Positions 10,372 to 22,768 of a DNA stretch of 64,000 nt are shown here, one piece after another. How positions within the stretch are numbered: the first letter of the stretch is position 1; the number at the start of each line of letters is the position of its first letter. The notes beneath the pieces were generated by a model that saw only the letters and a list, made by a program, of their open reading frames with translations, was not told where the DNA came from and did no database searches. The stretch lies in assembly GCA_036936605.1 (NCBI GenBank), contig JAUPFV010000005.1, positions 188,850,958 to 188,914,957 of the forward strand, written 5' to 3'. A program made the translations under genes and the position numbers. Source of the DNA: Limnanthes douglasii subsp. nivea (Eukaryota; Streptophyta; Magnoliopsida; Brassicales; Limnanthaceae).

Positions 10372-11812
10372 CCAGATTACAAATATAAAACCAGAGAATA
10401 TAAAATTCACAGCTAATAGCATTGGTTATAATGGAACCATAGAAGACATAAACTGATCCAGCAGTTTGTGGAGCGATTGAAGCAATTAAGTCAAATTTGC
10501 ATAAAGAAGAAAGTCGAGGTAATAGTTAGGTTCCTAAGCAACGTGATCAATGTGATAATAAAAATTGAATGAATCAACTGTTAGAAAAAAATAAATGTTC
10601 TAAATAATGAATACGTTCGAAGAGAGCAACAAATTCGGTTGGTAGATTGAAATCCGAAGTACGTCCAGTTAAGGGAAATTATGAATTGGGAAACCAATCC
10701 GATGAGTCTTATACCACTCGCCGAATTCAAAATAATCATTAAAAATCACATTTACAATAAGATAGGGAACACCATTCTTCGCGGAAAGACATAAAGAATA
10801 AACATCGATATATATCATCTAGTGATATTGAATTTTCTAGCTTTAATATAGAGCGCAATTTGTTTAAGCAAGGGAGGTACCAGAATTCTTTGAAAATAGA
10901 AGGAAGTCGGCCTCAAAAGTCACGCAAATAATATAAATCAAATAAGGAAAATAGACCTCAGAATGTGAAGGAAAATTTGTGGTATGTGCTAACATTAGAT
11001 CAATATTGCTTCTGAGGCGTTTTGATATTTCAAAGCTAGAAAATTTTAGAAAATTTTGATGGAACGCAAGATCCTGATGATCACATTGAACAGTTCAATG
11101 ATAGGTTGGTTTGTAGAGCATTTTCTCAGACCTTTAAGGGTACTGCTTTGAAGTGGTATAATAGGATTATCAGGGGATCCATTACAAATTTTAAAACTTT
11201 TTACAATGCTTTTCGAAGACAGTTTGTAGGAAGCAAGAAAATGTGAGTCAATGACGATACAATCATATAATGCCAGTAAGTAGTGGGGGGAAAATTAAAA
11301 TACTATACTAGAAAGTTGTTATGGCAGCTTTCAGACAAGATTGCTAGAAAAAGAGCTTTGACATTGGAGCTTTGATATCTCAGGTTCAAGAACAAATTAA
11401 AGTATAAAAGTCAATTAGAGTTCAAGGTGGAACTAATTTTATTCAAAGAAATTCAGGGCATGCATTTGTTAGCAAAGGGAATCAAGGTAATACATCAAAT
11501 TCTCAAGAACCAGCTCGTCCGAGGGTGAACAATTATATACCTCCTCGAACAGGAGGGGCTCCTAGTCAAGTTGCTAGCTATCTACCTCATAGACCAAGGT
11601 CAAACCAGTGGATAAGACAAAAATATTTTGCGGAGTTGATTGAGAATGTTGGTACTAGTTTTGAGAAATCAAAAGGTCGTGTGAACTTTAGAAAGCCAGC
11701 TTCTATAAACAGGTCGATGGAAGAACGCAATAATAGGATTTGTAAGTATCACAATGACATTGGGTATGATATTGCAGATTGTATAGCGTTAGAAAAAAGA
11801 TACAAGTTTTAA
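10372..11812 (+). pseudogene. gag: gag of Tat element 1
   Basis: Capsid-type protein that would package element RNA. Around 11050-11250 one frame reads FDGTQDPDDHIEQFND and, further on, FKGTALKWYNRI and FYNAFRRQFVGSKKM. This is the core of the plant retrotransposon gag domain. The C-terminal part is open at 11525-11812 and ends with the Tat-type metal-binding stretch CKYHNDIGYDIADCIALE. At least one frameshift (about 11280-11400) and upstream stops break it. The true start codon is not clear. Confidence 0.8.
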
Positions 11813-14183
11813 TAGAAAATGACAAGTTAACATTTTTTATTAAAAGCTAGAGCAGTGGGCAAAAACCACCAAACACGTTAGCACAAAAGATTGTTACTAC
11901 AAATTCGAAGCAAGAGAATGCATTGGTGATCATGGATTCAAAGTTTGAAAAGTTTGATGGAGCGTTGGAATATATGGATGCAATCCCCGATCGTTTAATT
12001 TTGTTTTCATTGGATGAACCAATTGTTCATGGACGAGTTTGAAGCTAGTGTGAATAATTTGAATATCTAGCGATTTTTGGGGGAGAAAATATTCTGGAAA
12101 TACAAGCACTTCAAGGAAAATACATTTAGTCAGTTTGGTTACTCAATTAGAAATAAGAATGTCTACTCACTTATTTGGAAATATGGAGATGCCTTTTATT
12201 TTGTTCGACGAGGATGGTCTAAGCGGGATAGCAAGATCCCATGAAGATGCAATGGTTATAAAAGCAAACATTGTTAAGGTTGAAATTTGACATATTTTGA
12301 TAGATACAGGAAGTTCAACAAATGCATTGTTCAAGTTTACGTATGATATGACGCGTAATATACCTAAGATTTTTTTATCAGAACGTACTATAATTGGGTT
12401 TACATGAGTAATACCTCAAGTGATCGGGGAATTCGAAGGGGAAGTATTTTTGGGAAAAGTCCCTTTTAAGAAGAAAGTTTAAGTCTTGTTTATGGTAGTC
12501 GAGTGCCCGACTAGCTATAATGATATCTTCGAGAGGTTTTGGCTATCACGAATGTATGCTATTGTTTCCACTTTTCATCAGTGTTTGAAATATGTAATCG
12601 GGGATCGTGTTGGGGTGGTTCGAAGTGACCAACAAGTAGCCAGAGAGTTTCACACAACAACTTTTCATGCTCAACGACCTATTTCTAATTACCAAATGGC
12701 TGAATAACAATCAGGGGAGTTAACCTCGAATGAAGATAAAGTGGATGATCCGAGGGAAACTAGGGTCCTTTGGCAGTACGCGATAATATCGAGGAATACA
12801 TATTTTCTAATGGGAAGTCCATACAGATATAGACATTACTGAAACCTATTTTGCATTATCAGTTTTTCGAGTTTATGTTTGATAATTTAGATATTTTTGC
12901 TAGAAAGACTTATGATGTAGTACGATTTCCACCCGAGGTGATATGTCATAGTTTAACTCTAAATCCAAAGATTGGGCCTATTATTCAGAAGAAGGGAGCT
13001 TTTTCTGTGGATAAATCCGAGGCTATAGTGGGAGAAGTGGATCGTTTATCCATGGTCGGACGTATTCGAGAGGTATACTATCCACTATCGACTGCTAACC
13101 CAGTATTAGTTAATAAAAAATAGAGAATGTGTGTTGATTTCACAGATTTAAATCGTGCATGTCCCAAAGATCCATTTCCCGTTCCTCGAATAGATCAACT
13201 AATTGATTCTATTTTAGGAAATAAAATTCTCTCTTTCATGGATGCATTTGCAGGTTACAACGAGATTCAGATGGATCCAAAGGATCAGGAGAGTACCACA
13301 TTTATAACTGATCAAGGATTACACTGTTATAGAGTATGTCATTTATTTTAAAGAATGCAGGGGGCGATATACCAAAGATTGGTTAATAAAGCATTTGTTT
13401 GTCAGACTAGGAGAAACATGGAAGTTTATATTGATGATATGATTTTTAAAAGCCTAATAGATGCTGAACACTTAAAATATTTAGAGGAGACCTTTTTGAA
13501 TTTAACAGTTATTCAGTAAAAGTTAAACCTAGAGAAGTGTACTTTTGGTTTAAGGTCAGGTTAATTTCTAGGGTATATCATAAGTGAAAAGGGAATAGAG
13601 GCTGATCTTGATCAACTAAAGGCGTTAGTATCAATGACATCACCTCGAACAATCAAGGAGGTGCAAATTTTGATAGGGGTTAGCTGCTCTTAATCGATTT
13701 ATCTCACAATTTTGTGAAAAAATGTGTGCCTTTCTCCAAGTATTACGAAAGCCAACAAAATTTATGTGGACACTAGAGTGTGAAATAGTGTTTTTGAAGA
13801 TTAAATAACATTTGTTGTTGCATGTAATTTTATCCAAGCCTCGAATAGGAGAACAACTATTTTTGTATATAGAAGTGTAGGATTTTGCTATTAACGTTGT
13901 TTTGATAAAAGAGGAAATGGGATTTTTCAAGCCAGTTTATTATGTGAAAAAAAGATTGGTGGCATCAAAGAAAATATATTTGAGGCATGAAAAATTAGCC
14001 CTGACTTTAATGGTGGCTGCTAGAAAGATATGTCCTTATTTTCAAGCTCACACAATTGTGTTTCGAACTTCTTTTTCATTAAAGAATGTGTTACAAAGAC
14101 CAGATCTTTCTGGTAGAAGGAATAAGTGGTCAGTGGAACTACAAGATATAAAATATAAATTTCTCACCCCGAATAGCGATTAA
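11813..14183 (+). pseudogene. pol: Protease, reverse transcriptase and RNase H of Tat element 1
   Basis: Aspartic protease motif LIDTGSSTN at about 12297-12323, with the post-protease YNDIFERFWLSRM block at 12516-12555. RT begins near 12851 (FARKTYDVV..., CVDFTDLNRACPKDPFP at 13130-13180) and holds the catalytic YIDD at 13427-13438. The RT-linked RNase H runs 13560-14183, ending with PVYYVKKRL, LRHEKLAL and WSVELQDIKYKF. Stops occur after VNKK (13124), after VCHLF (13351), near 13518 and at 13562. The palm residues needed for catalysis are present, but the frame is broken. Confidence 0.85.
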
Positions 14184-14264
14184 GGCTAAAAAAATTAGTA
14201 TACTTTTTTGTTTAATTTCATTCAAGTTGATCAGATAAAGAGATATACAAATACTTATTGCCAG

Positions 14265-14660
14265 AGGTTTCAACATGGGCGATTCTAACTGATGGTGGTT
14301 ATAGCATATTAGGATTAAGCGCACGGGTACAATTGATTGCTCCATCTAGAGAAGCTATGTACCAGGCTATTCGATTTTAATTTCATGCATTGAATAACGA
14401 GGATGAATACGAGGTTGCACTGGCTCGTTTAAGGCTTGAAAATATTTTCAAATGAAATCAGTTCAATTAGAGATAGATTCACATCTAGTAGAAAATCACA
14501 TAACTGGAATATCCAAAGATAAGAAAGATCAGTTAATTTTGTATTTTCGTGAACTTTGAGGGTTAACTCTTTTGTTTGATGAAGTGATTGTTGAGTATAT
14601 CAAACGTGGAGAAAATACAGTTGTTGGTTCTTTAGAAACTATTGTATACACATAATAATA
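14265..14660 (+). pseudogene. Second (archaeal-like) RNase H of Tat element 1
   Basis: Between RT-RNase H and integrase, scattered frames give LTDGGYSILGLSAR, NNEDEYEVALARL and LEIDSHLVENHITG. These are counterparts of the DG, N-EAEYE and DS-LVV motifs of the extra RNase H acquired by Tat-clade elements. Frameshifts and stops are frequent. The extra domain supports the clade assignment more strongly than the RT does. Confidence 0.75.
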
Positions 14661-14879
14661 TTTGTGGATATAATTGAAGGAAAATCCTTCGATTTTAACA
14701 AGATCATAAAAATACAAGTATACCGAGGAAGTATTTGTCACTCTAGATGTAGTTCGAGGCGATTGGAAATCTGACATAGTAGAATTGTATCTTAGAGGAA
14801 CGTTGCCTCAAGATGTTAAGTCAGCTAAGAGATTGAGATACAAGGCTCATGGTTATACATTGTTAAATGAGGTGTTGTA

Positions 14880-15959
14880 TAAGAAGTCTACAAGTTGACC
14901 GCTATTGTTGTGTTTGGGAAAGCAAGAATCTCAATACATTTTATTAGAATTTCATGATGGGGAAGGTTCATCTCATTGTGGGTTTAAATCTTTGACTCGG
15001 ACGGTTTTGTTGGCACGATATTATTGGCCTTCGATTACGAGTGATGCTAACAATTTAGTACAAGGCTATAATACTTATCAATGGTTTGCCGATTCCATTC
15101 ATAAACTAGTAGTACCACTTACTTTTATATCCAAAGTAGTTTTTTTTATAAATAGGGAACAAATTCTATAGGGCCGCTCTCTATGACTTCAGGAGAGCAT
15201 CAAATGATTGTTATAGTGATCGACTTTTTTTCGAAGTAGGCTGAAACTGAACCATTATCTGGTACAAGAATCAAGGATGTTATTAAGTTCGTTGTGAATA
15301 ATTTATGTTATCGTTTTGTAGTTCCTCAAAATATTACTATAGATAACGACCCTCAATTTAACAATAGAGAAATGAATTTCTTTTGCAAGTTGAGGGGTAT
15401 TAAATAATATTTTTTTACACCTTTTCATCCTCAAACAAACGGTTAATTGGAAGTAACTAACAGGACAATTTTGGAAGGCTTAAAGAAAAACTTGATATGT
15501 GTTTCTTGGAAATGACCTAATTATGGGCTTATAGAACGACTCATAGAGAAGCTACTCAAGAAAATCCTTTTGCCTTGGTATAGGGAATGTATGTTGTAAG
15601 CCCTTCAGAATCAACTTTACCTTCTTATAGAATACTCAATTATTCTGAGAATTCAAACGAAGAGGCAAATCAGACAGACCTTGACTTTTTTTGAAGAGAA
15701 AAGGGTTAGAGCGTATTTGAATTTGACTCATTATCAAACTTTGATGATGAGCTATTATAGTTCGAATTTTAAATAGAAGGTGGGTGATAAAGTCTTGAGG
15801 AATTTATTTCTCTACACAAAGGACACACGGCTTGGAAATATGACTCCTAATTGGAAAGGTCCTTATGTGGTAGTAAAACGAGTCAATCCGGGAACGTACC
15901 GCCTCCACGATGGACAAGGTAGATTTCTACAACATCCATGGAATATAGAACACTTATGA
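14880..15959 (+). pseudogene. Integrase of Tat element 1
   Basis: Would insert cDNA into the host genome. The N-terminal zinc region is damaged: EFHDGEGSSHCG is present at 14950 but the Cys pair is lost. The core gives MIVIVIDFFSK (first Asp, 15205), TIDNDPQFNNREM (second Asp, about 15340) and a VTNRTILEG region with the catalytic Glu (about 15450). The C-terminus has the GPY motif (TPNWKGPYVVVKRV, 15843) and ends HPWNIEHL-stop at 15957-15959. Stops near 15171 and 15237, and frameshifts, inactivate it. Confidence 0.85.
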
Positions 15960-16019
15960 CTATGTTGGGATTGATGTTTTCAATTTTCAAACGTTTTATA
16001 TGATTTTATTGTTTGTTTG

Positions 16020-16080
16020 TGTAAGTGGCATACTCTTTCTTATCATGTTGGCCCGGGGATTTTTTTAAGGATGTGTCATA
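16020..16080 (+). other. Conserved post-integrase motif, copy 1
   Basis: GTGGCATACTCTTTCTTATC then ATGTTGGC and a TTTTTAAGGATGTGTCAT tail, 60 bp after the integrase stop. Near-identical sequence lies at the same place in the remnant at 20138-22700 (22410-22470), and a related form occurs in the minus-strand element (43980-44035). It is non-coding here. Role unknown. Confidence 0.75.
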
Positions 16081-16215
16081 TTTACATTCGCAGATATCAA
16101 TAAAATCTTTTTTCTTGGCCAATGATTATTTTAGACAAAAATACTTAAGTTATTTTGATAACTATGCAAAGACTGATCATCTTTGAAGTAGTTAACAAAA
16201 TATAATTTAGGTAAC

Positions 16216-16560
16216 TGTTTTATTTGAAGTGCTACACGTTCATTTAGAGAACTATTCAAAGAGATAATCATATTCAAAGTGCTAACGTTCTTTAAACGCA
16301 TTTCTTTATTCAAAGTGCTACACGTTCATTTTGAGCACTATTCGAAGAGATAATCATATTCAAGGTACTAACGTTCTTCAAAGGCACTGTTTTATTCGAA
16401 GCGCTACATGTTTATTTAGAGCACTACTCAAATAGATAGTCATATATGAGGTGCTAACATTCTTTGAACACACTGTTTTATTCGAAGTGCTACACATTCA
16501 TTTAGAGCGTCTTTCGAAGAGATAGTCATATTTAAGGTGCTAACATTCTATAAACATAGT
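16216..16560. repeat. 86-bp tandem repeat, 4 copies, in Tat element 1
   Basis: GTGCTACA(C/T)(G/A)TTCAT anchors recur at about 16229, 16316, 16401 and 16487. Each unit also carries a CGAAGAGATA(A/G)TCATAT block and GGTGCTAAC(G/A)TTCT. The array lies between integrase and the antisense ORF. Confidence 0.85.
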
Positions 16561-16902
16561 AATTCAAGTGTTAAATGCTCATTAAAAACACTATTTCAAG
16601 TAATGATTTTGTTGAAGACATTAATGTTTATAAAAAGTATTAGTTAGAGTGGAGTTATTGTTCGAAGTACTAATGACTTGTTCATAAAAGATAAATCATG
16701 TAACTGGAGATATAATATGCAATAGAAGAAGGCATCATTCTTTAAAAAAATAAAAGGCAATTTAAAGCCATACAAAAACAAAAGTTCAAGTTCCAATAAT
16801 TTAAGAATTTACAAAAGATAGTACGAACACATTAAGAAACAGAAAAAAAATACATCTTTTTAATCCTCTTGGTTTTGATTGAGAGAGTTATCTGAACTTC
16901 AT

Positions 16903-19310
16903 TCAGAGGAATTGTTTTCTTGATCAGAGGTGTCTTCATCTTTCTCTGATTTAGTTTCTTTAGAGGATTCAATTGGTAGGGGTTCAAAAGCTTCGCTATG
17001 GAGTTTTTCTATGGGAATTGATTTCCAGAAGCATGTTAAATTTTCCTTTGGAAACGCTGCATGAAATTCTCAAAGTATAGTGATATTTGTTTGCCCTTCG
17101 AAATTTTTGACAGCAACAAGATTATCAAGCCCGCGTTAGGTTTTAGTGGTTTTTATAGCAAGGCATTTTTCTTCTACGAATTTTGCCTTGAGTGATTCTA
17201 TCTCGTCAACTGTTTTCTTCTTCTTCTCCACCTCACTTTTATTAAGTGACTCTTTTAGAGATGATTACTTATTTTGTTCTTCTCCTATCTCTTTTTCGTT
17301 CTTCATTTTGAGTTCATCCAATGAGAGGAGATCAGCTCCATTTTACCTCGTTCGTTAACTGCTCTCAAACGATGTTTGATCTGGATGGCTCTTGTTAGGA
17401 ATTCTGATCTATCAGCTTGCAAGACTTGGAATTTTTCGACGATATGGCTTCCAAAACTCTCTCTCATCTGTTTCTCACCATCATACCTTTTTTCCTCCAG
17501 ATCATATCTTTACCCATATCCTCCAGGTTACTTTGAGCAGATTTAACTTATGCGCATAAATATTTTGCCGCATCTTCAAGGTGGAGCGCATGTAGTACTT
17601 CTTCAGAGTTATCTCTAATATTTTGTGTGATTCGTTGTTGGATTTTTTGAACTTCAGGATCCAAGTCCTTTACAAGGTCTTGAATTTCTTATTCACTAAT
17701 TTCCTCATCATCCATTAAGTTATCATTTTTATATGGTTTTCTTCAAAACATTCTTCACCTTCATTTATCTCTTTAGAATAAGCAGTCGAATTTATGGGAT
17801 GAATTTTGACACTATTCTCAGCTTTTTCTAGTTGAGGGAGTTTTCGAAGAACTTTTCTTTTTCTTTGGAGCATGAGTCTTTTTTGTTTGTTTATAGGATC
17901 AGCCTCGGTTACTTCTTTGATGGTTGGAAGATTAGTTTCGCTCACTATCTATTTGGACTTCCTTTGTGTTTTATGTGGCTTCGGATTTTCGGAAGAGCTA
18001 GCCTCTACTTTTTTCTTATTTTTCTTCTTCGCAGGTAAGTGGTTTTGGGATCTATTTTGAACTAGGATTATGATTCGTCTGTCAGGTTCTACCAATCTGT
18101 TCACAACATCATCTGGGTTTGGGGACTCTAATAGTTATTCTTTTGGGACGATATAATCCAGAGAAATCCTCCATACATGAGTGTTGATAAAATTCGCAGG
18201 TTGAAAGGCGATGTGAAACTCGTTACCCTGTGCATTCTATGTCCATGTACACAGTTTTCCAAAGATATCTGTGGCAGTTTTTTGACGAGATTTATACCGC
18301 TTCGAAATTTCTACATACAACAACAATTAATAAATAAATTAAAGTATAAAATAAGAAAAGAAAATAAAAATTGACGAATCTTTGTTTCCAGAATTTTTCA
18401 GATTCGAGGAGATCATCAATTATCTTGAAGAAGTCTCCGAGGTGAGGTAGTAGAATTGTAACACTAACTTTTTGGAAAGGCCAATCATTGCAATGAAATT
18501 TTTGATGGAGAGGGGAATTTTTCCAAGTCTGAAGGCCATAATGGTGGACATGAGGGTAAACCATAGGTTTGGGCTTGCTTACGTTAGAGATGCATGAAGT
18601 CTCTCCTAATTTTATTAAACAGAGTACAGTGTTATCTGGAAGTCCCCATTGTTTTTTCAAATGTTCTACATGGTCTTGACTATAGCATTCATATTGAACA
18701 TTTTTCAATGGAAAAATGAATTCAGGGAGGACAGTGTTTAAGTTCGCGCTCAAGTTTGCAGTGATCTCTTTGGGTAATTCGACTGGCTCTTTCTTTTTTC
18801 TTGTCTTTTTTTTTTCTGTAGCCGGTTTCTTCGAAGCATTATCCTCAGATTCTGAAGCAGTAGGACTTCCTGAGATTTCAATATTAGAATTAGTTTCTGT
18901 CCTCGATTCTGATTCAGCGTTTTCTTCCGAGACAATATCACGTAGTTGAGGTGGGGCTCTATTACTTGTAGTACTTTTTAAACTGATAGGTATAGTTGTT
19001 GTGTTTTGTTGTGAAATCTCTGAAGGAGTTGTTTGTGAGTTTTTATTGGTCACAACCATCTCCTTCCATGGAGGATAAGATGTAGGTTTATGTAAAACAT
19101 TAACGTCTTCGAGATCTCTCATGCTACACATGTACTTTTCCGAGGAGGTTGTTCTTGGCAAAAGTGATTTTTCAATTGCATTTGAGGTGTTTCTTTGCGA
19201 GAAATTCGAGGAGGATTAGTGATCTCCACAAGAGATATTTTTGAAGTTCTGTGAGAAGATTTACCTTGTTTTTCTTTGCGATCGACTCGAGGAGGAGTTG
19301 ACACACCCAA
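16903..19310 (-). pseudogene. Antisense accessory ORF of Tat element 1
   Basis: Runs against gag-pol between the tandem array and the 3' LTR. The longest open part is 19161-18292 (289 codons); an overlapping frame opens at 19310. The upper part is Ser/Thr/Glu-rich with a basic KKPATEKKKTRKKK patch. Then comes a globular-looking segment with GLPDNTVLCLIKLGETSC and PLHQKFHCNDWPFQKV. A probable intron (about 18380 down to 18310, acceptor TTGTATGTAG) interrupts it. Below are charged, coiled-coil-like frames (17945-17150, broken) and an acidic tail ending QENNSSE-stop at 16903-16905. The layout matches the antisense ORFs at 25988-28483 and 40435-43107. I infer a PF04195-like 'putative gypsy-type transposon' protein; function unknown. 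Confidence 0.7.
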
Positions 19311-19710
19311 GAAAATACTTGTGAATGATTTCGAAGCGGTTTGACAACAACTAATTGGTTGAGAAAGGAACTAGCAAATGGTTGCCTACTCTGAAAGAGA
19401 GTGACCCTTGTAGATTTTTAGAGTTAGTAGTGTGTTGCACATTCATTAGAGCACTCTATGTGTCTATAGTCATCATCCTGGAAATGATTGAAAAACAACG
19501 TGTACTTTCAAAGCAAACTTTAAAAGATATCATAAAAATTCTAGGTGGCCTTAAGTGTAATAATGAGTAGCCCTGATTCAAGAAAAACTTAAATATTGTT
19601 TGGTGTAATGATGAGTGGTTTGTATTCGAGGCAACTTAGAATATAACGATTTACATTTTTGGTCTGATATAGCTTCAAAAATTCCTAGTTCTTATTCATC
19701 ACTTTTTGCA

Positions 19711-19724
19711 AGAATGAGAGGGGC
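19711..19724 (+). promoter_or_regulatory. Polypurine tract of Tat element 1
   Basis: AGAATGAGAGGGGC lies directly before the 3' LTR start (TGATAAGG at 19728). It would prime plus-strand DNA synthesis. Confidence 0.7.
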
Positions 19725-19727
19725 TAC

Positions 19728-20057
19728 TGATAAGGATACAATTAGAGAAAGATTGTAATAAATAGTAATATAAAGTTATTATATGAGATTTATGTTATTT
19801 GTAAATATAAGGGATCATAATATAATTTATCTATTTTGTATAACTGGTTCAGTTAAAGTCTACCAACGTTCCTAGAAATAGGGTTGAAGATCACATTAAC
19901 AAATGATCTAACTTTCACTTCTTGAAATTAGCTAAACTCCATCATTTTTCTCCGCATAATTAAAAATATTTTCATTCTCTCTGTATATTTTTACTCTCTC
20001 TCTCTAAAATAACATACTTAATTCAATCTTAAATAGGACAACATCTTACACCCAACA
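19728..20057 (+). repeat. 3' LTR of Tat element 1
   Basis: TGATAAGG...CACCCAACA, homologous along its length to 9977-10340 and about 34 bp shorter. It is followed by ACTAT, a likely target duplication. Confidence 0.88.
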
Positions 20058-22409
20058 ACTATATATTTTCCAATTGTGTTAAGTAGACCTAAATATATGT
20101 CTTTTTTTATAATCGAGTGTTATAATAGTTTAATTATATATATATATATATGAAAGATAATGTGGGAGAAATGTTTAGTATACAAATCTTAGTAAACAAA
20201 GCTTTTGAGACTCGGATTGGGAGAAATATTGAAATATATATCGATGATATGCTAGTAAAACATACGGGGGATGAGGGCCACTTCGCAGATCTAGAAGAAA
20301 CTTTCACTAACTTGACAAAGATAAATATTAAATTGAATCCAAAAAAATATACATTCGGAGTACGGTCCATAAAGTTTATTGGTACATAATTAGTGAACAT
20401 GGGACATAAGCTGATCCTATATAGTTATATGATTTAAGTACTATTGCACCACCTTAGAGGATTAAAGAAATAAAAAATTTCGCACAGAGATTGGCAGTCT
20501 TGAATAGATTCATATATTCGGTCGTCACACAAGTGTGCTACTTTTTTCAAAATGTTGAGACAAGATTTTTTTTAACTAGACCCAATAATGTTCTGAAGAG
20601 TTTCATCGAATTAAAGAATATATTTTTGCCGGAAATTTTAATAAAGCCAAATATGGGGAGGAAATTGTATATTTATGTAGCAATTTTTGATTATACTGTG
20701 ACTACTGTTTTGATTCGAGAGGAAGGTATTGCCCAAGAACAGTGTATTACATCACTAAAAGTCTTTGGGATGATGATAAATGATATTTCAAGTTAGAAAA
20801 TTTGGGCCTTACACTAGTAACTGGTGCTCGGAAGATGAGACCTTATTTTTAGGCTCACTCTATAATCGTACGAACATCTTTTTCACTACAAAGGCTTGAT
20901 ATATCAGGAAGGATGACCAATTGGTCGGTTAAATTATGATATTTTAATATTGAATTTGAACCTATGACCGCAATCATAACACAAGCCCTAGAATATTTCT
21001 TAGTTAACTTTCATTCTTGAACGGTCAGATATATAGGTTAATGAAGAAAGGTTTCAGTCAGAGTGGCCAGTTCGAACATATAAGGGTTCAAGTGTGTGAG
21101 GACGTGAAGCAGAGGTGCAGTTCATTTCTCTAGAGGAAAATGCCATGTACCAAGCTATTCACTTTGAGTTTAAAGAATCAAATAACTAGGCAGAGTATAA
21201 AGTCTCTTTGGCCGGATTGAGACTTGCTCAGATCTGTAGGGCTAAAAACGTTAGAATGATAAGTGACTCACAACTTCTTATATGACGCGTTTGGACAATA
21301 TGAGGCTAGAAAATATCATTTAGTGAAGTATTTGAACGCGTTAAAGGCTCTAACATTATTCTTCGAAAGCATCATATACGAACATGTTTATACAGTTGGA
21401 AATTCGTTTCGTGATTTTCTGGCTACTGCTTCGTATTCTGAGTGGCACCCTTGGATTATCATACAAGCAAAATCCATCGAAAACGAAAGGATCTGAGTTA
21501 CTAGAAGGGTTAGTCGAAGCCTTTCAAATTTCTACAAACACAGTGAAATTAAGAATTCTTGATAAATGTTGTGTTACCCATTGAAAAATTAATGCCCAAA
21601 AGAATACGTTTTAAGGCATATGGCTATATATTACACCAAAAGGCTAAGGACGTGATCAAATTCATTGTTTGTAATATATGTTGTCGCTTTGGGGTTTCAA
21701 GGAAAATGAAAATGGATAATGGGCCACAGTTTGACAAAAAGGAGATGAAGGCCTTTTGTTCTGCTAAAGGTATACAGTAATTCTTATCGGTAACTTTTCG
21801 TCCACAAGAAAAAGGCCAAGTCGAGGCCACAAATCGAATCTTGATGCGCTGAGAAAGATTTGAAAGGCAAGGTTGGGAAATGACCGCATTATTTGCAAGA
21901 AGTCGTGTGGGAATACAGAACTACTCCTCGAATAACCACCTAAGAGTCATCATTTGTGTTAGTCTATGCGAAGGATGCTGTTGTGCTATCCAAAGTAATA
22001 TTCCATTCATTTTAAATTACTGGATATTCTGAAAAGGCCAACGACAATGGAAAGCGTATCGAGCTAGATTTAATAGAAGAAAAAAGAAGAAGAGCATAAT
22101 TGAATTCTTTACACTATCAAACTATGATGAGAAGCCGGTGGACTTCCAAAGTTAGACCACAGTAATTTAAAGTATGAGACAAGGTATTGAGAAAGGTATT
22201 CTTCATATGAAAGAAAAACGGCTTGGCAAACTGGGGACTAATTGGGAGGGTTCGTATACGGTATCTAAGAAGGGTAAAGTTGGGGGACGTATGAGATCAA
22301 AGATAAATAAAGAAGATATCTTCATCACATGTGGAATATTAAGCACCTCATATTTGTATTTAGAATAAACGTATAACTTTGTATATATTTTTGAAAATTT
22401 GTGTAAGCA

Positions 22410-22470
22410 TCAGTGGCATACTCTTTCCTACTATGTTGGCGTAGGAAGGTTTTAATGAGGTTCTGTCATA
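22410..22470 (+). other. Conserved post-integrase motif, copy 2
   Basis: AGTGGCATACTCTTTCCTAC then ATGTTGGCGTAGGAAGG and TTTTAATGAGGTTCTGTCAT, about 45 bp after the integrase reading frame. Closely matches 16020-16080. Confidence 0.78.
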
Positions 22471-22518
22471 ACCAAATTAGATATACTATCTCCTTGCTAT
22501 CTTAAAATAACTCGCACA

Positions 22519-22695
22519 ATTTTATCTTTATGGACCGTAAAGGTCTTTCAACGAATGTTGGTCAACAATTTTTTATCTTTTTGGACCGGAAGGGTCTTCC
22601 AACAAATGTTGGTCAACAATTTTTATCTTTTGGGACCGGAAGGGTCTTCCAACGAATGTTGGCCAACATTTTTTATCTCTTTGGACCAGAAGTGT
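22519..22695. repeat. 52-bp tandem repeat, 3.4 copies, in Tat element 2
   Basis: Units of TTTTTATCTTT(T/A)(T/G)GGACCG then AAGGTCTT(T/C)CAAC and GAATGTTGGTCAACAA repeat at about 22530, 22583, 22635 and (partial) 22683. Unrelated to the 86-bp unit of element 1, although it occupies the same slot. Confidence 0.85.
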
Positions 22696-22768
22696 TACAA
22701 CCGACGGCATGACCATAACTAGAGATCATACTACCGGGATATACAGCGGTCCCCGGTGCATACAAAGT

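Larger units (their letters stand above)
9977..20057 (+). mobile_element. Tat-clade Ty3/gypsy retrotransposon, complete but decayed
   Basis: Order: 5' LTR 9977-10340, PBS, gag, protease, RT, RNase H, a second RNase H, integrase, 86-bp tandem repeats, antisense ORF, PPT and 3' LTR 19728-20057. Both LTRs run TG...CA. The flanking 5-mers CCTAT (9972-9976) and ACTAT (20058-20062) look like a target duplication with one change. The LTRs are clearly homologous but differ at many sites, with only around three quarters identity by eye. Every pol domain has stops, so the insertion is old. The second RNase H between RT-RNase H and integrase, and gag with CKYHNDIGYDIADC, are marks of the Tat clade. Confidence 0.9.
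20138..22700 (+). mobile_element. pol: 5'-truncated Tat pol remnant (element 2)
   Basis: Begins abruptly after a TA repeat with the end of RT: EIYIDDMLVKHT, catalytic YIDD at 20237-20248. RT-linked RNase H follows (20491-20930, LYIYVAIFDYTVTTVLIREE), then damaged second RNase H pieces (21120-21470). Integrase is 21559-22368: MDNGPQFDKKEMKAF with the second Asp, RPQEKGQVEATNR near the Glu, and LGTNWEGSYTV as the GPY counterpart. The post-integrase motif at 22410-22470 and a 52-bp tandem array (22519-22695) complete the Tat order. gag, protease, RT N-terminus and both LTRs are absent. Many stops; not functional. Confidence 0.85.

Noticed and set aside
10341..20057. Intact, potentially active retrotransposon
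   Set aside because: Although structurally complete, every pol domain has in-frame stops and the LTRs have diverged strongly.
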